Source of the DNA: Narthecium ossifragum
Taxonomy: Eukaryota; Streptophyta; Magnoliopsida; Dioscoreales; Nartheciaceae
Direction: 5' to 3'
Assembly: GCA_963920575.1 (NCBI GenBank)
Contig: OY986964.1
Span: 12,274,663 to 12,338,662, forward strand
Length of the DNA: 64,000 bases
A program made the translations under genes and the position numbers. The notes beneath the pieces are model-generated. The model did not search any database. It was not told where the DNA came from and saw nothing but the letters and a program-made list of their open reading frames with translations. Positions 20,654 to 31,820 of this stretch are shown piece after piece. Positions within the stretch are counted from its first letter, which is position 1. Each line of letters begins with the position of its first letter.

Positions 20654-20905
20654 CTAGATGCACTCCTCAGCCATCGTCGCCACAATCATTGCATGTTGCA
20701 AGGTATGAGGACACCACAACCTCACAACTTGGGCAATATCTTCATGTAAGCCGCCGATAAAATAATGTTGGAACACCGAATCTGGCCAGCCTTCTTGTAC
20801 TTGTGAAGCTAGCCGATCGAAGTGTGCGCGGTACTCCTTTACGGATTCAGTTTGACGTAGATTGCCAAGCGCCAAGGAGACTGCATAATCCCATCTTGAT
20901 AACAT
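20654..20905 (-). pseudogene. Retrotrans_gag domain fragment
   Basis: The frame contains the typical gypsy gag core: [33 protein letters not shown] and YFIGGLHEDIAQVV match the W/F-x-R-F, L-x-Q-x-G-S-V-x-E-Y and F-I-x-G-L motifs. It stretches upstream to about 20950, where the Tekay element interrupts it within about 50 bp of the PBS, so the gag N-terminus must have been lost before. Confidence 0.8.
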
Positions 20906-20984
20906 CTCCTCCTTGTATTCTGTTGTAGAGGTTTTTGGCCCGGGGACCGAATGTGAGGACCTATCCCTCTACACCTGTGGCTCG

Positions 20985-23078
20985 TTCTTAGGCCTGGCGA
21001 GTTACTACAGGCGGTTCGTGCGGGACTTCTCCAAAGTTGCCGGTCCATTGACTAGACTGACACAAAAGGTTGTCCCGTTCGTGTGGGATGATGCTTGTGA
21101 GCAAGCCTTCGTGGAGCTGAGGACTAGGTTGACCAGTGCGCCGGTGCTGATCGTCCCTGAGCGAGGTGTTGGTTACAGTGTCTACTGCGACTCCAGCGGT
21201 GAGGGTTTGGGGTGTGTCCTCATGCAGGAGGGCCACGTAGTTTCCTATGGTTCTCGTCAGCTGAAGAACTATGAGATGAACTACCCGACTCACGACTTGG
21301 AGCTAGCAGCGGTGGTCTTCGCCCTGAAGACCTGACGGCATTATCTCTATGACGATAAGTTCTCAGTCTTCTCGGACCATAAGAGTTTAAGGCACGTTTT
21401 CATCCAACGTGACCTCAATCTGAGGCAGCGACGCTGGATGGAGCTACTGGAGGACTACGACTTCGAGTTGCATTACCATCCTGGTAAGGCAAATCTCGTA
21501 GCAGACGCGCTGAGCAGACTGGTGAGAGACACCAGAGCAGCCCTTGCAGGGTTGTCAGCGCGGCAGTGGCAGGCTCTAGAGACAGCGGGCCAGTTGGGGC
21601 TCGAGTTTGAGGATCAGGAATCCAGCAGTTTTCTCTATGCGGTGCAGAGTATGCCAGCAGTTCTTGCCAGAGTGTTAGAGGCACATCACAGTGACCCAAA
21701 GCTCGAGGAGTTATGCACATCGGCGGGCATGGAGGGCGCAGACGGCGACTGGACAGTATCGTCAGACGAATGGCTACGGTTCTGAGACAGAGTAGCGGTT
21801 CCAGCAGATTCAGTTCTACGAGACGACGTCCTACGAGAGTTCCACCACTCTCGTTTTGCGGTTCATCCCGGCGGCACCAAGATGTACCAGGATCTTCGAC
21901 GACAGTTCTGGTGGCGCGGGATGAAGAGGGCAGTGACGGAGTTCGTATCGCACTGCCTTACCTGTCAGAAGGTCAAGGTAGAGCACCAGCGGACTCCGGG
22001 GTTACTTCAGCAGCTTCCACTAGCTGAGTGGAAGTGGGAGCACATCACGATGGACTTCGTGACCGGGCTACCGAGATCTTCTAGGGGGAATGACGCGATT
22101 TGGGTCATCGTTGATCGATTGACCAAATCGGCGCACTTCCTGCCTATGCGGGTGACAGACTCGACGGACAGGTTGGGAAGCTCGTACGTCAGAGAGGTGG
22201 TCAGACTACACGGAGTTCCAGTTTCTATCGTGTCAGACCGTGACCGCAGGTTCACCAGCAGGTTCTGGCGAGACTTTCAGGAGGCAGTTGACACACTCCT
22301 GACTTTCAGTACAGCTTTCCATCCGCAGACAGACGGGCAGTCAGAGCGGATGATCCAGATCTTGGAGGACATGCTGAGAGCATGTGTCCTTGATGCAGGA
22401 GGCAGCTGGGAGTAGCACGTTCCCTTGGTAGAGTTCGCCTACAACAACAGCTACCAGTCCAGTCTTGGAGTAGCACCTTTCGAGGCGTTGTACGGTAGGC
22501 CGTGTCGTTCCCCAGTGTGCTGGACAGAGGTTGGAGAGGCTTCACTCACCGGTCCAAACATCGTTAGGCGGTCGTCAGAGCGGTTAGTGCAGATCAGGCA
22601 GAGGCTTCTGACGACTCAGAGCCGGCAGAAGAGTTATGCAGATCAGAGGCGACGACCGTTGGAGTTTGCAGTCGGCGACCGAGTGTTCTTGCGAGCATCG
22701 CCGTACAGAGGTTCTGTCAGGTTTGGCAGAGGTGATAAGTTGGCGCCGAGGTTTGTCGGGCCGTTCGAGATCTTAGAGAGGGTCGGCGAGGTAGCTTACC
22801 GCCTGGATCTTCCTCAACACATGTCTGATGTGCATCCGACTTTCCATGTGTCGATGCTGAGGAAGTACCACCCAGACCCGTCTCATGTCATCAGGGTGGA
22901 TGACATTGAGCTTGAGGCAGATGCGAGCTTTGTTGAGCAGCTGGTTCTGGTACTTGACCGGAGGGATCAGGTCTTGCGGGGCAAGACGATTCCCTTGGTC
23001 AAGGTACTGTAGAGGCACAGAGGCACCGAGGAGATGACTTGGGAGCGCGAGGTGCGCATGCGGCAGGAGTTTCCGTAG
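20985..23078 (+). pseudogene. Tekay pol: RNase H, integrase, chromodomain
   Basis: Visible in order: [11 protein letters not shown] (end of RT/thumb); the RNase H core [12 protein letters not shown] and [12 protein letters not shown] (20985-21520); a zinc-binding region around HPGGTKMYQDLRRQFWW with CLTCQK (21860-21980); the integrase core with FVTGLP, SDRDRRFTS and HPQTDGQSER (22050-22350); and a GPFEI region (22760). The chromodomain (about 22935-23078) has LDRRDQVLRGKTIPLVKVL and WEREVRMRQEFP, which would target insertion to heterochromatin. Four stops break it (TGA 21333, TGA 21783, TAG 22413, TAG 23010), each explicable by one C-to-T or G-to-A change. Confidence 0.92.
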
Positions 23079-23190
23079 TTGTTCTCTTCTCGAGGTACTT
23101 CTTGTCATGTTTTCTAGTGTAGCTGTTTTGTTGTTCCGAGCCCTACCCTTATCGAATCTCGGGACGAGATTTCCTTTAAGGGTATTAGGA

Positions 23191-25717
23191 TGTGAGGACC
23201 TGTCCCTCTACCCCTGTGGCTCGTTGTTGACCGCAAGGGCAATTTGGTAAATTGCGCTTTGTTGGTTTGTTTCACACCCTCGTGTGCAGACACTGACCTT
23301 GTATGTGTTAGTGTTTGTTTAGAATGGCTAGGTGGACCCGGGATCGGAAGATCCCAGCTCGGGCGCGCTGAAGCTTGCTTTTGGGCAGCTTACGGCCCTT
23401 GAGCGAAAGCGATCGATCGTACTCGCTCACGAGTCGGTGGGTTTTGACCCGCTCGGATCGATCCGACTTGGTATTGGATCGATCCAACCCACTCGGATCG
23501 ATCCGACTTGGTGTTGGATCGATCCAGCCTTTGTCGGATCGATCCGACTTGGTGTTTGGATCGATCCGGGGCGTGAGCGATCGATCGCGCCTTGGAGCGA
23601 TCGATCGGACTCGCGTCGGTGGGTTTTTCTGCTTCGCGAGGACGGCCGCCGTTGGCCGTCGCTCTCTCCTGTCAGAAGGGGAGGACTTTCCCTCCCCTCC
23701 TTCACCTTTCTCCCCTCTTTTCAGGCTGTCCCCTCCCCCTTTCCTCCTTTTCTCCTTCCCCTCCTTCCTTCTTCTTCTTCTTCTTCTTCTTTCTCTTCTC
23801 CTGCGGCTCTATTTTCTTCCCCTGCTTCTCCGGCAGCTCCTTCTTCTTCACCGTTCTCCCTCCTCCGGCCAGCGTTTTGGGTGTTCCAAGGCTTCTTGGA
23901 ACCGTGGCAACGAGAGGAAGATCCTTGAAGTAGTTTGGAACTGTGTTGATAACCAGTTTGCAGGGAATCAGCCGAGGAGTCCGTTTCGGGTAGGTTCTTC
24001 TACCTACTGTGTTCTTCTTTGGGTTTCTCTAGATCTAGACGTTGGATCTTGTTGATCTTTGTCTTATTGGTTTCCTCATGCCTAGTAGAATTTCTGATAT
24101 GGGTTTTATGATCTTTGGTTGAGATCTTAGTAGGTTTTATGCATGATTAACCTCGGATTTTCCGGTTTTTGCTGTTCTTGAAAAACAGCCGGCTTGCAGC
24201 GAGTTTTTCGGCCGGTACGTACATGATCTTGGGTTGTGATGAGCATAAGAGTTGTAGATTTTTGAATCTACTCTCTAACTCAATTGATTTCATAATTATC
24301 CGATTTTCTAACGATTTGTTATGAATTGTTTACTGAAGGGCCGCGTTGCAGCAAGTGCTTGGTAAGTTGGAGTGGGATCGATCGGACTATATTTTTTTCG
24401 TAAGTTAGTTTGATTAGTGGTTTTGATTAGTGTTTTCCTGTTAATCCAACCGTTGGATGATTATAGATTTTGAATATGTTGATCCTGATATGTACACCTA
24501 CTGATGGCTAAGTTGGATCTTGAATCCGACGTCGTTTGGACGTCGGATTGACGGGATCAATTAGCCCCTAAGTAGAGGCTTTGAGTGTTTTGAATATAAT
24601 ATTATATTTCAGAATATAATATTATATTATGTACTGTTCATCATCGTTTTCGGGGTTGCTTCCCGTTGCAGGAGTCCGGAGTCCGCGGTCGACGGTCGCG
24701 GTACTGTCGTAATGCCGGGACCCGCTGCGGATCGGCTGGCAGCGGTCGGTAGTACCGCTGTAGCTATCCGGTTGACTTTTATGATGCCTTATCATACTGT
24801 TGCATGCCTATCTCCTGTCTGTGTGTCATAGCATGCATCGTTGATTTGTGCATTAGTTGCATGGTTAGGGCGTGGGTGATCTGTGGGTCACCGTCCCGAG
24901 GCTGGAAGCTCGGACTTAGCCCTAAGACCGGGGTTGGGTAGTTTGGATCCGGTTCGAATTGTGGTGTCCAGTCGATTCAATGATAGGCCTAGATAACTGG
25001 TGCACTTGATGCTTGATGATTGTAGAGGTCGTGTCGGCCTTGAGTCGGATGCTGAGGTATAGCCGGTGTCCCACTGTGCGGACCATGGGGTAGAGGAGTT
25101 GCCTACTCAGCGGTGCCTTTTTCTCGCCTGCAGTGTCGTTCCCTGCAGTTTTGTGTCGCCAGTGTTGTTCCTGCTACTGATGGCTGCTCCTGGGCATTAG
25201 GGACACTCGGTGGGGTTATGGGACCCCTGTATACACCCAGGTCCTACTTAAGGGCGACACTTTTGCGTTTCCCTCTTTCTTCTGTGTGTCGTAGTGTAAA
25301 TCTCTACTGAGCTTAGTGCTCACACCCCCGGGTTGCGTTTTGCAGGTGCAGGCGTCAGTTCTTCCTCCGTGGCCCCTACCGGGCAGTTGGTCGGCGGTGC
25401 GGCGGCGCCTGGTGGACTTTGAGAGGTGGCGATATTTACTGCTTTTACCTTATGTTAGTTAGTCTCCTACGGGAGTAATGTTGTATTTTGGATCTTCCCC
25501 TCTCCGAGGTTATGTATATTAAACACTTTTAGTTTTGAATCGGTGGTTCGAGGTTATGCTATATAAATTATTATCTTTTACTTGGGGGTGCTTTTGGTGA
25601 ATTGTTAGGGAGACCAATAGGTTAGAGGGAACCCTCGCCGTTCTTTTTCTGCGTTTTGTAGGTTCCGGTTCACGTCACCCGGCCCGATTGGGCTTTCACG
25701 GGGGTCGGGGCGCGACA
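23191..25717 (+). repeat. LTR-4: complete 3' LTR (2527 bp) of Tekay element
   Basis: It starts TGTGAGGACC after the purine tract at 23171-23190 and ends GGGGCGCGACA at 25717, followed by the target duplication. It is the reference full-length LTR of the family, linking the solo and truncated LTRs in the window to Tekay elements. It contains a GATCGATC cluster (23405-23610), long C/T tracts (23690-23870) and an ATATAATATTATAT repeat at 24593-24630. Confidence 0.95.
23405..23610. repeat. GATCGATC palindrome cluster in LTR-4
   Basis: Nine GATCGATC cores in about 200 bp, here in the contexts TGGATCGATCC, CGGATCGATCCG and GCGATCGATCG, alternating with CGACTTGG. One more lies at 24374. The flanking bases differ from LTR-3 and LTR-5, while the core is the same. 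Confidence 0.9.
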
Positions 25718-25736
25718 CCGAAAGTCTGATACCAAT

Positions 25737-26154
25737 TGATAGGAAGTGGTTATAGATACTATCAGAATTACTAGTTGCTGGAAGAAATTGTAGGAGAGGA
25801 AGAGAAGAAAAGCCAGAGAGGAGAAGATAGAAGAGGACTTAGAGATAGAAGAAGATGCTTGTTTTCCATTCATTGTAAAGATTACATGCCCAGCTTATAA
25901 AGATACTCATCCTCCAATTAGTCCTACTATAATTCAGACTATTTGTCAAGATTATTGTCTGCTAATAAGGATAGATTGCCAATTAACCTTCCTGTTGCAT
26001 GAAAAGAAACTAATTTGCCATCCGACTTCCTAATACAATTAAGGAGCTAAATAAGAAACTGTTGCTGTCAAATGTAAAGGACTAAATAGGAAACTATTAC
26101 TGTCAATCCGAAACAATTTACTTCCTTTATTGCTTCTTGATTGCCTTCCTAAAA
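25737..26154 (-). repeat. 5' LTR (418 bp) of small gypsy element
   Basis: It matches the 3' LTR along its length but has an internal near-duplication (about 26040-26100). Its outer terminus is TTTTAGG instead of TGTTAGG, a base change at the very end, yet the CGTAC duplication follows directly. Confidence 0.9.
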
Positions 26155-26820
26155 CGTACCTTCCGATGATGGTTGAAGACGGCCTCACATGGTCACAATG
26201 TTGCACGACGATCGTGGATAAGGGTAGGCGGTGGCGGTGAAGAGTGCTAACTCTAAGATCCCCTTTGAGTTGGGCGTTTCACGTTTGGATTAGTTAAGGG
26301 AGAGAGAGTCTCTGAAGAGAGTTCATCTAGGATGGAGAAAACTCGCTGGAAGAGAGAACGTCAGGAAGAGATCGCGACAGAGAGCCCTCACCTAGAGATA
26401 TGGCCCGGAGGGAGAAAACACGTTGGAAGAGAGCGGAGGAGAGGGGGGAGAGGGATTTGGCAGCTGGTATTGACTATTGAGAAACAGTAGAGAAACATAG
26501 CTACTTATACCCTGTAAGCACGAGAATAGATCGTGCTCATTGATTGGAAGATTGAATGGTTGAGATTTAAAATACCTGAAAAGCTTAGAAAATTAATGGG
26601 TTTAGAAGGGTCACAGGTTGATAATCGGATCACGGGTCACGGGTGATTGACGGGTCATGATTCAGCTGGGTTACCTGACTCAACCCGCACCCGACCTGTA
26701 TATTAACGGGTCATAAACGTGTCGACCCATTTTCGACCCGAACATGAATATAACCAATCCGAATCTGCTAATTTCTGGTCTGATCAGGTTGACGGGTTTG
26801 AACCCAAATTGCCACTCCTA

Positions 26821-27354
26821 AGAGCTAGTAGTAAATCAGTCTCGAGCTTGGGCAAACGTCGCCGCTCAAGACAACAATTCTGGGCCATAGGCTGAGCCAG
26901 CCCGGTCCAATGATCACCTTTAGCTGTACACGGTTTTTAAATACGGACTCAATCAATCATAATGTTCGTTTTCTAATCCTACGTACTACTAGGATAAACA
27001 TGCATGCAGGGATATAATTGGATTATAACTCGTAGGCTCCTCTGTAAATAAAGAGGAGTAGTGATTGGTGTACATAGACATTTGGCATGCCACCTATTGG
27101 TAGTTAAAGTACCGATTCTTTTATCTATTCGGCCAGTGTCGATAGGATAGATGAAGATATGTTGACTACCGATAAGTGATATGTGCATTACACATGTCAC
27201 CTGTTCATGTACACAAATCTTTATTCAATAATAAGAGACCTAGCGTTTCTTTTATACAATTGAGTACTTCTTTCTCATACTTGTAATTGTTTCCGATGGT
27301 GGGTTAGGAATGGGACAAGTTATTTCCAGTGGCGGATAATCATCCGGCGAAGCA
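26821..27354. other. Intergenic region upstream of SKIP22-like pseudogene
   Basis: No gene or repeat is recognised. It could contain the former promoter of the downstream pseudogene. Confidence 0.4.
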
Positions 27355-28170
27355 ATGGCCGTCGCCGTGGCCAATCTAAAAGAGAAAAATCCTTCAGTCC
27401 CCTATTTTCTAAAAGAGATTATCCAAGGCGAGAAGAAAACGGCGGCGAGGAAGGGTGGTGCTGGGTTACTGGTGATTGCAGTCCATGCGGCATTCTTGGA
27501 TTCGGGTTTTGTTGTCTCGGTTAGCCGCGGGCCCCGGCTGCCTGAACTGTGGGTTTCGACGCCGGGCACCATCTCAAGTAGCTAAGCCCTGCAGACTCTG
27601 TTGGATCCTTCTGCCCAAAGCGAAACGGAACATGTCCTTTTGAATTTTCACGTCATGGGAAACCATCAAGTGTCCGTTTACGGGTTTGTAAGTTGTAACT
27701 GGGGATGATGGCCCAGACATCTTCCGGGCGTCTTTGGATCCAAATGCGTTGACGACCTTGTTAGATTCGAACATGGAGGAAGAAGAAGAAGAGAGTCAGT
27801 CATGGTCACGGGCGACGGTTGTTGAGTTGTGGAAAGTGGTAAAAGACAGGCTCTGTTTGCCTCTCCTGGTGGATTTCTGTTACAAGAATGGGCTGCCTCC
27901 GCCTCTCCCTTGCTTCGCCAATCTGCCGCCTCCGATTAAGCTCGTGGTGTTGAAGCATCTACCGGGTGATGTTGCCAGGATCGCCTGTGCTGATTCGGAG
28001 ATGAGGTACCTCGACTGATGAGCTTTGGAAGGAGAAGGTTGTGGAGGGGTTTGAGGCGGTGTATAAGCAGAGATGGTTGGAGGGAAGAAGCTGGAAGGCC
28101 AAGTACTACGCTCTGAAGAACTGAAAGGAGGAGGCGAAGAGGAAGTGTGCGGAAATAAGAATGCGGGCAC
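27355..28170 (+). pseudogene. F-box protein SKIP22-like pseudogene
   Basis: The first part (27355-27585) reads VPYFLKEII and LLVIAVHAAFLDSGFVV, the N-terminal PI31-like region of SKIP22-type F-box proteins. It continues past a TAA at 27583 in the same frame (LLNFHVMGNHQVSVYGFV). After a one-base shift near 27710 the next part (27734-28018) contains an E-rich linker, VELWKVVKDRLCLPLLVD and an F-box (CFANLPPPIKLVVLKHLPGDV). A second shift follows at about 28016, and DELWKEKVVEGF ends at a stop near 28122. Intact family members act in SCF ubiquitin ligases. At least two stops and two frameshifts make this copy a pseudogene; the N-terminal ubiquitin-like part is missing. No introns are evident. 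Confidence 0.75.
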
Positions 28171-28576
28171 CAGACTTGTTTGGGTATCCCTAGCAATAGT
28201 AAACCCTATTCGATCACTAACGGAGTTTTCTAGTTTCTTTGAATTTCCTAAGTTTATTTTAAGTTCCCTAGTCGATGTTTCGTTGATTATTGCTTTTCTA
28301 TTTAGTTGGTGCTGCGTAATAGAAAACTATCATTATTCAAATCATCATGTCAGTTTATGGTGGTTTATTTTCCGTAGTTCCTCGTGACTTCGTTGAGTTG
28401 CCGATAACCTAAGAACAAATTTTGAATCGTTGTTTAATCGAAGCAATGTATATTGAATAAGCATCATGAATTGAAGGTATTCTACAAAAATAAAGATACA
28501 CCGAACATACCATGGAAATGGGATCCTATATTCTTCAACAGATCTGTTTGCAAGATCAAGATGCCTATAGGATCAG

Positions 28577-30860
28577 TCATCTCCTCCTCCCAGACATTGC
28601 GAATCTTCGGGCAACTCCAAATACAATTGCCTTCGTCAATAGGCCACGTTCCAGAGAACAAGCTAGAGCCATGGCACCGCTGAATAAAAGAAACCTGCGC
28701 ACTTTGCTTCCCAATGGCTGTTGTTTCTCTGCTTCTTGGATATCTGCTGAAGTTGTGCTGGCCTGAAGTGATAAATGGTATCCAGCGTCGATTTTGGTGT
28801 TGATCTGTGCCATAGAAGCACTCCGGGAGAGGGGTTCGCTGGATGATCTACTGACTTTGTAGGCACGAAGTCCTGGTTCAATCTTCTTCACCATACCCCA
28901 CATTCCATGGCGGACTCCCAGCTTTGCGATCTCCCATGGAATACCCATGTTCTCATAATGGAACAGCAGCACCTCACAGGCAGTCAGCTGCCCGTCCCCA
29001 ATTCTTGATTCAACTGGCTCATGCCGTAGTGTACCATCAAGTCAGACTTAGAGTTAAAGCTTTAAGTTCTCAAGAGGAACACGAAAAAATCAACATTTCT
29101 GACCTGGGCGAATGCACCAACTTGAGTAATATGTGTCAACACGTCTAGGTTTGTTGCGTCTAGGTATTGCTGAGCATGGTACTCCCTGGAAAGAGACATT
29201 GTGGAGGTTCCCTTGAGTGCTAAGCATGTGATGCATGATACAATTATGCAGCAGTACCATGTACATTGGTAAAGAAAGCAAAATCCAAAGTAGCTACAAA
29301 GAAAATTCAGCAACGAGGAATCTTCTAAATCATAGTTGCAACTTAGGATTTGGCATATATGGTGGCTCCAGAAATTGGGAAAAGCAATAAGAACACCAAC
29401 ACAATTGACTTTCTGTTATCCCCTGAAATTTACTCTCATTTGTGCATGATAAATTTTGCATCAAAATCATCCTGCACTAGCCTGCTGTATGATTTGGAAA
29501 CCTACTTTCATCTATACATCTACATATATGGAACTTGCAAAATGTAGCATCATTGCCACTTGAATATCACATTCCATAGCTAAAAGCTGAAAAAGGGCAA
29601 GCAATAAAGGAGATGAACATTGTAAAGAGCAGAAAGATACCAAAACCAAGATCAGGCTCCATGTAATAACAGAGGTGATAGAAAAGGATATCTATCGTCA
29701 TCTTATTGAGAAATGAATAGAAACAGTCCTTCAAAAATATCTTAACAGCGTTCCTGTCAGGTCTATGATCTTAGCCCCGAGAATAACATTTGCTTGGGAA
29801 GAAAACAGATAGCAGTTTAAACTAGGCCATACTCCAAAAAACTGGAGCAAAGGTATCAAGTGAATCCCGTACACTCTTTACCTTTGTCACACAATAGTAG
29901 GTTCTACCGAACTGCCAAATCCGACGACCAATGATATACTCCCTATCACTGCAAAAAAAGGGAAACTGTGGCACACATTTGATGGAAAATTAGCAACTCC
30001 ACCTACGAATACCCAGTTAGCTAAGGAAATCAAATAAGATCAAACTCTCACCTTCCGAACCCAATGGACAACCATGGTGCCCGTTCTCGGGCATTCCTCC
30101 AATGCAGCATGATATACCAGCATGTCATCCCACTTATTCTTGAACCGGAAGTCATCGTCCCAAAAGAAGTCCCTAACTATCTCCGAGGTGGAATCATCAA
30201 AAACCGATCTACTTCGATATTGTGGAAGGCCCGTCTAACAATCAAATGGTAAAATCTAAGCCAGTTAGCAAATGAGAATTCTATAGAGGCCATCATCAAA
30301 TAAAATAGGGTTATTTACATATGTAGGCCTAAAAACATACAAAATTACATATATAGGCCTCAAATCTGACATATTACATATTTACGCCTATAAACAACCG
30401 TTTAAAGTCCAAATGTTGCATATTTAAAGTTCAAATTACATATATCGGCTTGAAATCTGACATATTTAGGCCTATAAACACTGTTTAAAGTCCAAATATA
30501 TCCAAATTAACTCTATCAACGGTAGGCAAGAGCATAAGGGACATTTCGCATGCCTCCGTTAAGGCCATTAGGCATATTCCCTCTAGATTCGACGGGAAGT
30601 AACTCCAGGTGCACATTTGGACTTTAAACGGTGTTTATAGGCCTAAATATGTAATATATCAGATTTCATATATATATATATATATAATTTTGTATGTTTT
30701 TAGACCTACGTATGTAGATAACCCAACAAAATAAAGGTTTCAAAAAGAGCTCGTACGTAACATACTAAACTAGGATTCTACAATGCCAAATTCAGTGTTT
30801 ATATAGTACCAAGGGTGTACCCAGTCTTGGGGCTCATCTTTGCAAATATATATATATACA

Positions 30861-30891
<31 letters not shown>

Positions 30892-31371
30892 CAAGGGAAA
30901 CAATAAAAGAATAGTGCGTGGCATACCTCAAGATCTCTCTGCCATGCTTGGTAAGCCATGGTCGGCAATGACCGGTCCATCATGTGTGACCAGGCCGGCC
31001 CTCCATCTCGCGACTCTACTAGCTGGACGAGGTATTCCAAATCCTCCTCCGTCACAGCTAAATTCTCACTCCCAAGTCCCCGCGACCTGTGCCATTAACA
31101 ACAACGAGTTACGAGATACTCGAATGCCGATGGACATCAACCAAAAACCAAAACGTTTGCAATAATAGCAATTCGGAAACAGATTGAAAGTGTCAACATA
31201 CCCCATTCCAACCATCTCCTCCCCCTTTTTGGATCCCTCTTCGGACGTCCAAGAAGAAACGAAGCTCGGAAGCTGATTCCACAACGACCCCCTCACCGAC
31301 GGCTCCGGTGACGGCAAGCGAGCTCGGCCCGAACCAGGCGAGTCTCCGCCGACGAGCTCCACCGCCCATTT
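28577..31371 (-). CDS. START-domain lipid-transfer protein (PCTP-like), six visible exons
   Basis: Exons on the minus strand: 31371(gap)-31202, 31086-30927, 30234-30052, 29965-29882, 29185-29104 and 29013-28577, with GT/AG borders whose phases all join. They encode a plant membrane-anchored StAR-related lipid-transfer protein: LAVTEEDLEYLVQLVE and GGPAWSHMMDRS, then FWDDDFRFKNKWDDML and EECPRTGTMVVHWVRK, FPFFCSDREYIIGRRIW and YYCVTK, PRRNKPRRVD and YYSSWCIR, GDGQLTACEVLLFHYENMG and IPWEIAKLGVRHGMWG. A hydrophobic C-terminal segment (GAMALACSLERGLLTKA) precedes a basic tail and the TGA at 28577-28579. The START fold binds a lipid in a cavity; the ligand here is unknown. No disabling mutation is seen, unlike the neighbours. 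The N-terminal part of exon 1, normally with a membrane anchor, lies in or beyond the N gap. Confidence 0.9.
30308..30724. mobile_element. Mutator-type MITE (417 bp) in START intron
   Basis: Inverted ends of over 100 bp begin GGGTTATYTACATAYGTAGG on both sides and share CTAAAAACATACAAAAT and CGTTTAAAGTCCAAATG. Nine-base flanks AATAAAATA (30299-30307) and AACAAAATA (30725-30733) match at 8 of 9 positions, the target length of Mutator-like elements. It encodes nothing and lies in the intron between exons 30927-31086 and 30052-30234. Confidence 0.85.
30846..30888. repeat. (AT)n microsatellite
   Basis: About 20 AT units interrupted by ACA, in the same START intron as the MITE. Confidence 0.98.
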
Positions 31372-31571
31372 NNNNNNNNNNNNNNNNNNNNNNNNNNNNN
31401 NNNNNNNNNNNNNNNNNNNNNNNNNNNNNNNNNNNNNNNNNNNNNNNNNNNNNNNNNNNNNNNNNNNNNNNNNNNNNNNNNNNNNNNNNNNNNNNNNNNN
31501 NNNNNNNNNNNNNNNNNNNNNNNNNNNNNNNNNNNNNNNNNNNNNNNNNNNNNNNNNNNNNNNNNNNNNNN
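31372..31571. other. Assembly gap, 200 N
   Basis: Exactly 200 N, a scaffold placeholder rather than a measured length. It hides the 5' part of START exon 1. Reading frames spanning it are meaningless. Confidence 0.99.
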
Positions 31572-31629
31572 CCGTCGTCTTCGTCTGCAGCGGCGATGGA
31601 GAGCGAATCGCTAACACAACAGCCGCGAG

Positions 31630-31820
31630 CAGCTTCGCCTCCCCCGATCCTCGACCAAATCCAGCAGCGACGCCACGAGTGACTTTGCCTCTCCGATCCT
31701 TGACCACATCCCGCAGCGACGCGCTCCCCGATCCTCGACCTGATCCCGTAGCGAGGCTGCGAGTGGCTTCGCCTCCCCGAACCTCGACCAAATCCAGCAG
31801 CGACGTCGTGACGGCACCGG
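31630..31820 (+). repeat. Four degenerate ~45-50-bp tandem repeats
   Basis: Units share GCCTCcCCGATCCTCGACC, then ATCC-GCAGCGACG, at about 31635, 31684, 31725 and 31768. The stretch is GC-rich and abuts the gap upstream of the START gene. It may belong to the hAT-like element ending at 32456 or to the gene's 5' region. Confidence 0.75.

Larger units (their letters stand above)
20952..25717 (+). mobile_element. Tekay/Del chromovirus with internal deletion, TSD CCGAA
   Basis: The exact duplication CCGAA (20947-20951 and 25718-25722) defines the insertion. The 5' LTR is reduced to its first ~35 bp (20952-20986), which join straight to pol at the RNase H connection region. Pol then runs through RNase H, integrase and chromodomain to the purine tract and a full 3' LTR (23191-25717). 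So 5' LTR bulk, PBS, gag, protease and most of RT were removed by one deletion after insertion. Confidence 0.95.
19634..26154 (-). mobile_element. Small non-autonomous gypsy element, TSD CGTAC
   Basis: Similar LTRs at 25737-26154 (5') and 19634-20015 (3') are flanked by the exact duplication CGTAC (19629-19633 and 26155-26159). A PBS (TGGTATCAGAC on the minus strand, 25734-25724) lies two bases inside the 5' LTR, and a purine tract (AAGTGGGGTGAAA) precedes the 3' LTR. The interior holds only a gag core and a proline-rich region; RT, RNase H and integrase are absent, so it depended on other elements. A Tekay element is inserted at 20952. Confidence 0.93.
18177..26820. mobile_element. hAT-like element interrupted by nested gypsy elements
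   Basis: The left end reads TAGGGGTGACAATTCGGG and the right end, reversed, reads TAGGAGTGGCAATTTGGG: matching terminal inverted repeats of the TAGGGGTG type also seen in the hAT at 6268. Subterminal regions are rich in GGGTCGGGTT/AACCCG words (18190-18370 and 26620-26810). Excluding the insertion at 19634-26159 the element is about 2.1 kb and encodes no transposase. Flanking 8-mers (TCGACCAG and AGAGCTAG) do not match, so the two ends may not be an original pair. Confidence 0.6.

Noticed and set aside
23332..24055. Overlapping frames of about 200 codons rich in S, L and P
   Set aside because: They lie in LTR-4; composition is from palindromes and C/T tracts.
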